Below, piece by piece: positions 6,698 to 7,901 of a DNA stretch of 7,901 nucleotides. How positions within the stretch are numbered: position 1 is the stretch's first letter; the number at the start of each line of letters is the position of its first letter. A model generated the notes under the pieces. That model had not been told where the DNA came from, ran no database searches, and saw only the letters and a program-made list of their open reading frames with translations. A program made the translations under genes and the position numbers. This stretch comes from Desulfobacterales bacterium (GTDB taxonomy: Bacteria; Desulfobacterota; Desulfobacteria; Desulfobacterales; QNYZ01), in assembly GCA_029938515.1 (NCBI GenBank), contig JAOZUU010000113.1, positions 1 to 7,901 of the forward strand. The letters run 5' to 3'.

Positions 6698-7774
6698 ATG
6701 TCGATTCTCAACCATTATATAGTCAAAGAAATCGTCAAGGTTTTTGCGACCCTGATGGTGTCGCTGATTTCTCTTTTCTATATTGTTGATTTTTTTGAAA
6801 AAATTGACAATTTCATTAATGCCGGGATTTCGATTCCAAGAATTGTTGTCTACTTTGCCTTTAAACTACCCTTTGTGGCTGCACAAATGATCCCCATTTG
6901 CCTGCTGCTGGCCGTCATCATCGCCTTTGGCTTGATGAACCGGCATAACGAACTGATCGCCTTTCGCATCAACGGTGTGAGCATCATACATCTGTTGAAA
7001 CCGGTACTGGCGGTGGGCGGTGTGTTCGGCATCGCTCTCTTTATGATTTCCGAAGCGGTTGTTCCCGTAACGATCAGCAAAGCCAATCGTATATGGTTGG
7101 AAGAAGTGAATAAGAAATCGGTGAGCACCTCAAAGAAACGAAATATCTGGATTAAGGAAAAACGGAAAATCATCCATATCGAACATTATAACCCCACCCA
7201 GAAAACGATTTTTCGTGTAGTGGTTTATGAATTTGATCACACCTTTAATCTGGTTCGGCGTGTTGATGCGTCAAAAGGTGTCTTTAAAGAAGAAGGTTGG
7301 GTGTTATTTGATGTCATGGAACAAAAATACAATGCGTCGACAGGTATTTACGATGTTATGCTTCATGGACAAGCACCGGAATTTATGGACCTGCGAGCGG
7401 AGGATTTAACTCGTGTGGTCAAAGGGTCCGAGGAAATGGGATTTACCGAACTAGTGGGGTATATCCACCAGGTGGAAGATGAAGGTTATGATGCCACCCC
7501 ATATTGGGTGGACCTGCACGCCAAAGCAGCCTTTCCGTTCATCTGTCTGTTGATGAGTCTTATTGGCACCGGGATTGCCGCTAAAATCAGACCCAAGGAA
7601 AGCCTGCCCATCATCATTGCGGCTGCCATCGGTATCGCTTTTTTATACTGGACCGGGTACGGACTTTTCCTTTCCCTTGGTTACGGGGAGGTATTGCCCC
7701 CGCTGGTGGCTGCCTGGACGGCCAATGCGGTTTTTCTCTTTTTTGGCATTTTTCTGTTAGCAATTGCTGATTGA
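6698..7774 (+). CDS. lptG: LptG, LPS export ABC transporter permease
   Basis: This is the second YjgP/YjgQ-family permease and partner of LptF in the LptB2FG extractor. It has 358 residues (E. coli LptG 360). Membrane segments lie near 12-30, 55-80, 98-118, 276-296, 303-325 and 333-356, with a periplasmic jellyroll domain of about 125-270 between the third and fourth. NELIAFRINGV (84-94) is the coupling-helix region, matching NEIIALRAGGV in LptF. The start at 6698 is forced: an in-frame TGA lies at 6677-6679 and no other start codon intervenes. No Shine-Dalgarno is visible; GCGA/TCGC (6684-6687 with 6692-6695) could form a tiny hairpin where it should be. The 44-base gap after lptF is consistent with co-transcription. 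By ungapped alignment, D31 takes the place of E. coli K34, a residue implicated in contact with LPS phosphate. No ATPase (lptB) gene is in the window. Confidence 0.9.
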   Translation: MSILNHYIVKEIVKVFATLMVSLISLFYIVDFFEKIDNFINAGISIPRIVVYFAFKLPFVAAQMIPICLLLAVIIAFGLMNRHNELIAFRINGVSIIHLLKPVLAVGGVFGIALFMISEAVVPVTISKANRIWLEEVNKKSVSTSKKRNIWIKEKRKIIHIEHYNPTQKTIFRVVVYEFDHTFNLVRRVDASKGVFKEEGWVLFDVMEQKYNASTGIYDVMLHGQAPEFMDLRAEDLTRVVKGSEEMGFTELVGYIHQVEDEGYDATPYWVDLHAKAAFPFICLLMSLIGTGIAAKIRPKESLPIIIAAAIGIAFLYWTGYGLFLSLGYGEVLPPLVAAWTANAVFLFFGIFLLAIAD

Positions 7775-7901
7775 GCATGGGGCAAATCGGCCATCATATT
7801 TAAATTTTTATTGGCAGGGACTGGCCGGGGGCTATTTACCGCACCACTAAGGGGCCAACAATTTATAACTTCGCAATTATATGTTTAATGCAGGCATGGA
7901 T
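7775..7901. other. Non-coding end of window after lptG
   Basis: These 127 bases hold no convincing gene. TGGCC (7822-7826) can pair with GGCCA (7853-7857), or TTGGC (7811-7815) with GCCAA (7854-7858). Neither is followed by a T-run, so I do not call a terminator. The stretch from 7858 to 7890 is A/T-rich and could hold a promoter. CAGG (7891-7894) sits just before an ATG at 7896, but only two codons are visible, so a following gene cannot be supported. Confidence 0.4.

Noticed and set aside
7811..7858. Inverted repeats after lptG as an operon terminator
   Set aside because: Short arms with large loops and no T-run; alternative pairings compete.
1..7901. Mobile elements, CRISPR arrays, tRNA or rRNA genes
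   Set aside because: No transposase or integrase frame, no spaced direct repeats and no tRNA-like cloverleaf sequence was seen; the window is an ordinary housekeeping locus.

Overview
The window is a compact, all-plus-strand lipid A (LPS) biogenesis locus. In order it holds the 3' end of lpxD, then fabZ, lpxA, a Gfo/Idh/MocA-family oxidoreductase, lpxB, msbA, lptF and lptG. About 94% of the bases are coding. The gene order, moderate GC content, protein character (lysine- and isoleucine-rich but not extreme) and the oxidoreductase between lpxA and lpxB suggest a Gram-negative of the former Deltaproteobacteria (Desulfobacterota, perhaps Desulfobacterales). That placement comes from recognition of gene order and protein families, not from a database search.

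Layout: 1-107 is the LpxD C-terminus. 149-598 is fabZ, which overlaps lpxA (595-1365) through ATGA. A 102-base gap with an imperfect stem-loop (1372-1408) follows. 1468-2436 is the oxidoreductase, then lpxB (2447-3580) after only 10 bases. A 116-base leader with a small GC hairpin precedes msbA (3697-5463). lptF (best start 5481, end 6653) and lptG (6698-7774) follow closely. The last 127 bases hold no recognisable gene.

How the genes work together: FabZ dehydrates 3-hydroxyacyl-ACP for chain elongation and so competes with LpxA and LpxD for the same substrate. LpxA attaches the first 3-hydroxyacyl chain to the UDP-sugar, LpxD attaches the second, and LpxB condenses two acylated sugars into the lipid A disaccharide. 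MsbA flips the finished lipid across the inner membrane. LptF and LptG extract it into the Lpt bridge to the outer membrane. The window therefore runs from acyl supply to export. It lacks lpxC, the UDP-diacylglucosamine pyrophosphatase (lpxH or lpxI), lpxK, waaA and lptA/B/C, which must lie elsewhere if present.

I do not see a previously undescribed system. The most worthwhile question is the oxidoreductase in the slot between lpxA and lpxB. It resembles the GnnA type, which oxidises the 3''-OH of UDP-GlcNAc on the way to amide-linked lipid A, yet no GnnB aminotransferase is visible here. Smaller points are residue predictions for LpxA chain length and LptG substrate contact, and structured non-coding leaders.
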